From NCBI GenBank assembly GCA_963648435.1, contig CAVJDT010000060.1, positions 1 to 6,721 on the forward strand: a stretch of 6,721 bases of DNA, read 5' to 3'. This DNA comes from UMGS75 sp963648435. GTDB lineage: Bacteria; Bacillota_I; Bacilli_A; ML615J-28; CAG-313. Of the stretch, positions 6,676 to 6,721 are shown in pieces. The translations under genes were made by a program, and so were the position numbers. The notes under the pieces were generated by a model. It saw nothing but the letters and a program-made list of their open reading frames with translations, was not told where the DNA came from and did no database searches. Numbering within the stretch: the first letter of the stretch is position 1; every line of letters starts with the position of its first letter.

Positions 6676-6710
6676 CCATACCTCAAATTTTGAAGTATGG
6701 CCTTTTTTTT
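6676..6710 (+). terminator. Rho-independent terminator of the surface-protein operon
   Basis: CCATAC (6676-6681) pairs with GTATGG (6695-6700). A C-A mismatch follows, then further pairing of TCAAA with the TTTGA side, which leaves a very small AT-rich loop. After two C residues comes an 8-base T-run (6703-6710). It starts 9 bases after the TAA stop of paralogue B. No comparable T-run follows it on the minus strand, so it reads as unidirectional. Confidence 0.85.
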
Positions 6711-6721
6711 ATATTTGTTAA

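Noticed and set aside
6715..6721. TTGTTAA at the right edge resembling TTGTTAG at the left edge
   Set aside because: A six-base match in very AT-rich sequence is expected by chance, and sequence beyond the window is needed to see whether the 25-nt repeat recurs there.

Overview
The window is a gene-dense, strongly AT-rich bacterial segment with four genes, all on the + strand. Three things point to a low-GC Bacilli relative: a textbook sigma-A type promoter, Shine-Dalgarno sites of the GGAGG / GAGGTGAT type, and a methyltransferase-fold protein of the YtxK family. The extreme AT richness and the surface proteins suggest a lineage near the Mollicutes (Acholeplasmatales, Izemoplasmatales or RF39-like); this placement is inference. 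The genetic code looks standard. All nine Trp codons in the four genes are TGG, no in-frame TGA occurs inside a gene, and TGA is the stop of the third gene.

Layout. Positions 1-138 are an upstream region with an imperfect 25-nt tandem repeat (4-53), a consensus promoter with an extended -10 (84-112) and a strong ribosome binding site. Positions 139-2422 are a two-gene operon. It encodes an HI0933/BaiN-type FAD flavoprotein followed, one base later, by a YtxK-like SAM-dependent methyltransferase-fold protein. A rho-independent terminator at 2421-2453 closes it. Positions 2501-6666 are a second two-gene operon that encodes two large, collinear, paralogous surface proteins. Each has an N-terminal signal peptide, a region of beta-propeller-like repeats, Ig-like beta-sandwich domains and a single C-terminal membrane anchor. 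The two genes overlap by 4 bases (ATGA), and the second gene's Shine-Dalgarno lies inside the coding sequence for the first protein's cytoplasmic tail. A second rho-independent terminator is at 6676-6710.

The first operon is cytoplasmic enzymology, with a methyltransferase whose catalytic motif IV is degenerate. The second is the less understood part. It encodes a translationally coupled pair of diverged, anchored ectodomain proteins that were probably produced by tandem duplication and may act together at the cell surface. I can describe their domain plan but cannot assign a ligand or function. No RNA genes, CRISPR arrays, transposase genes or complete mobile elements are visible.
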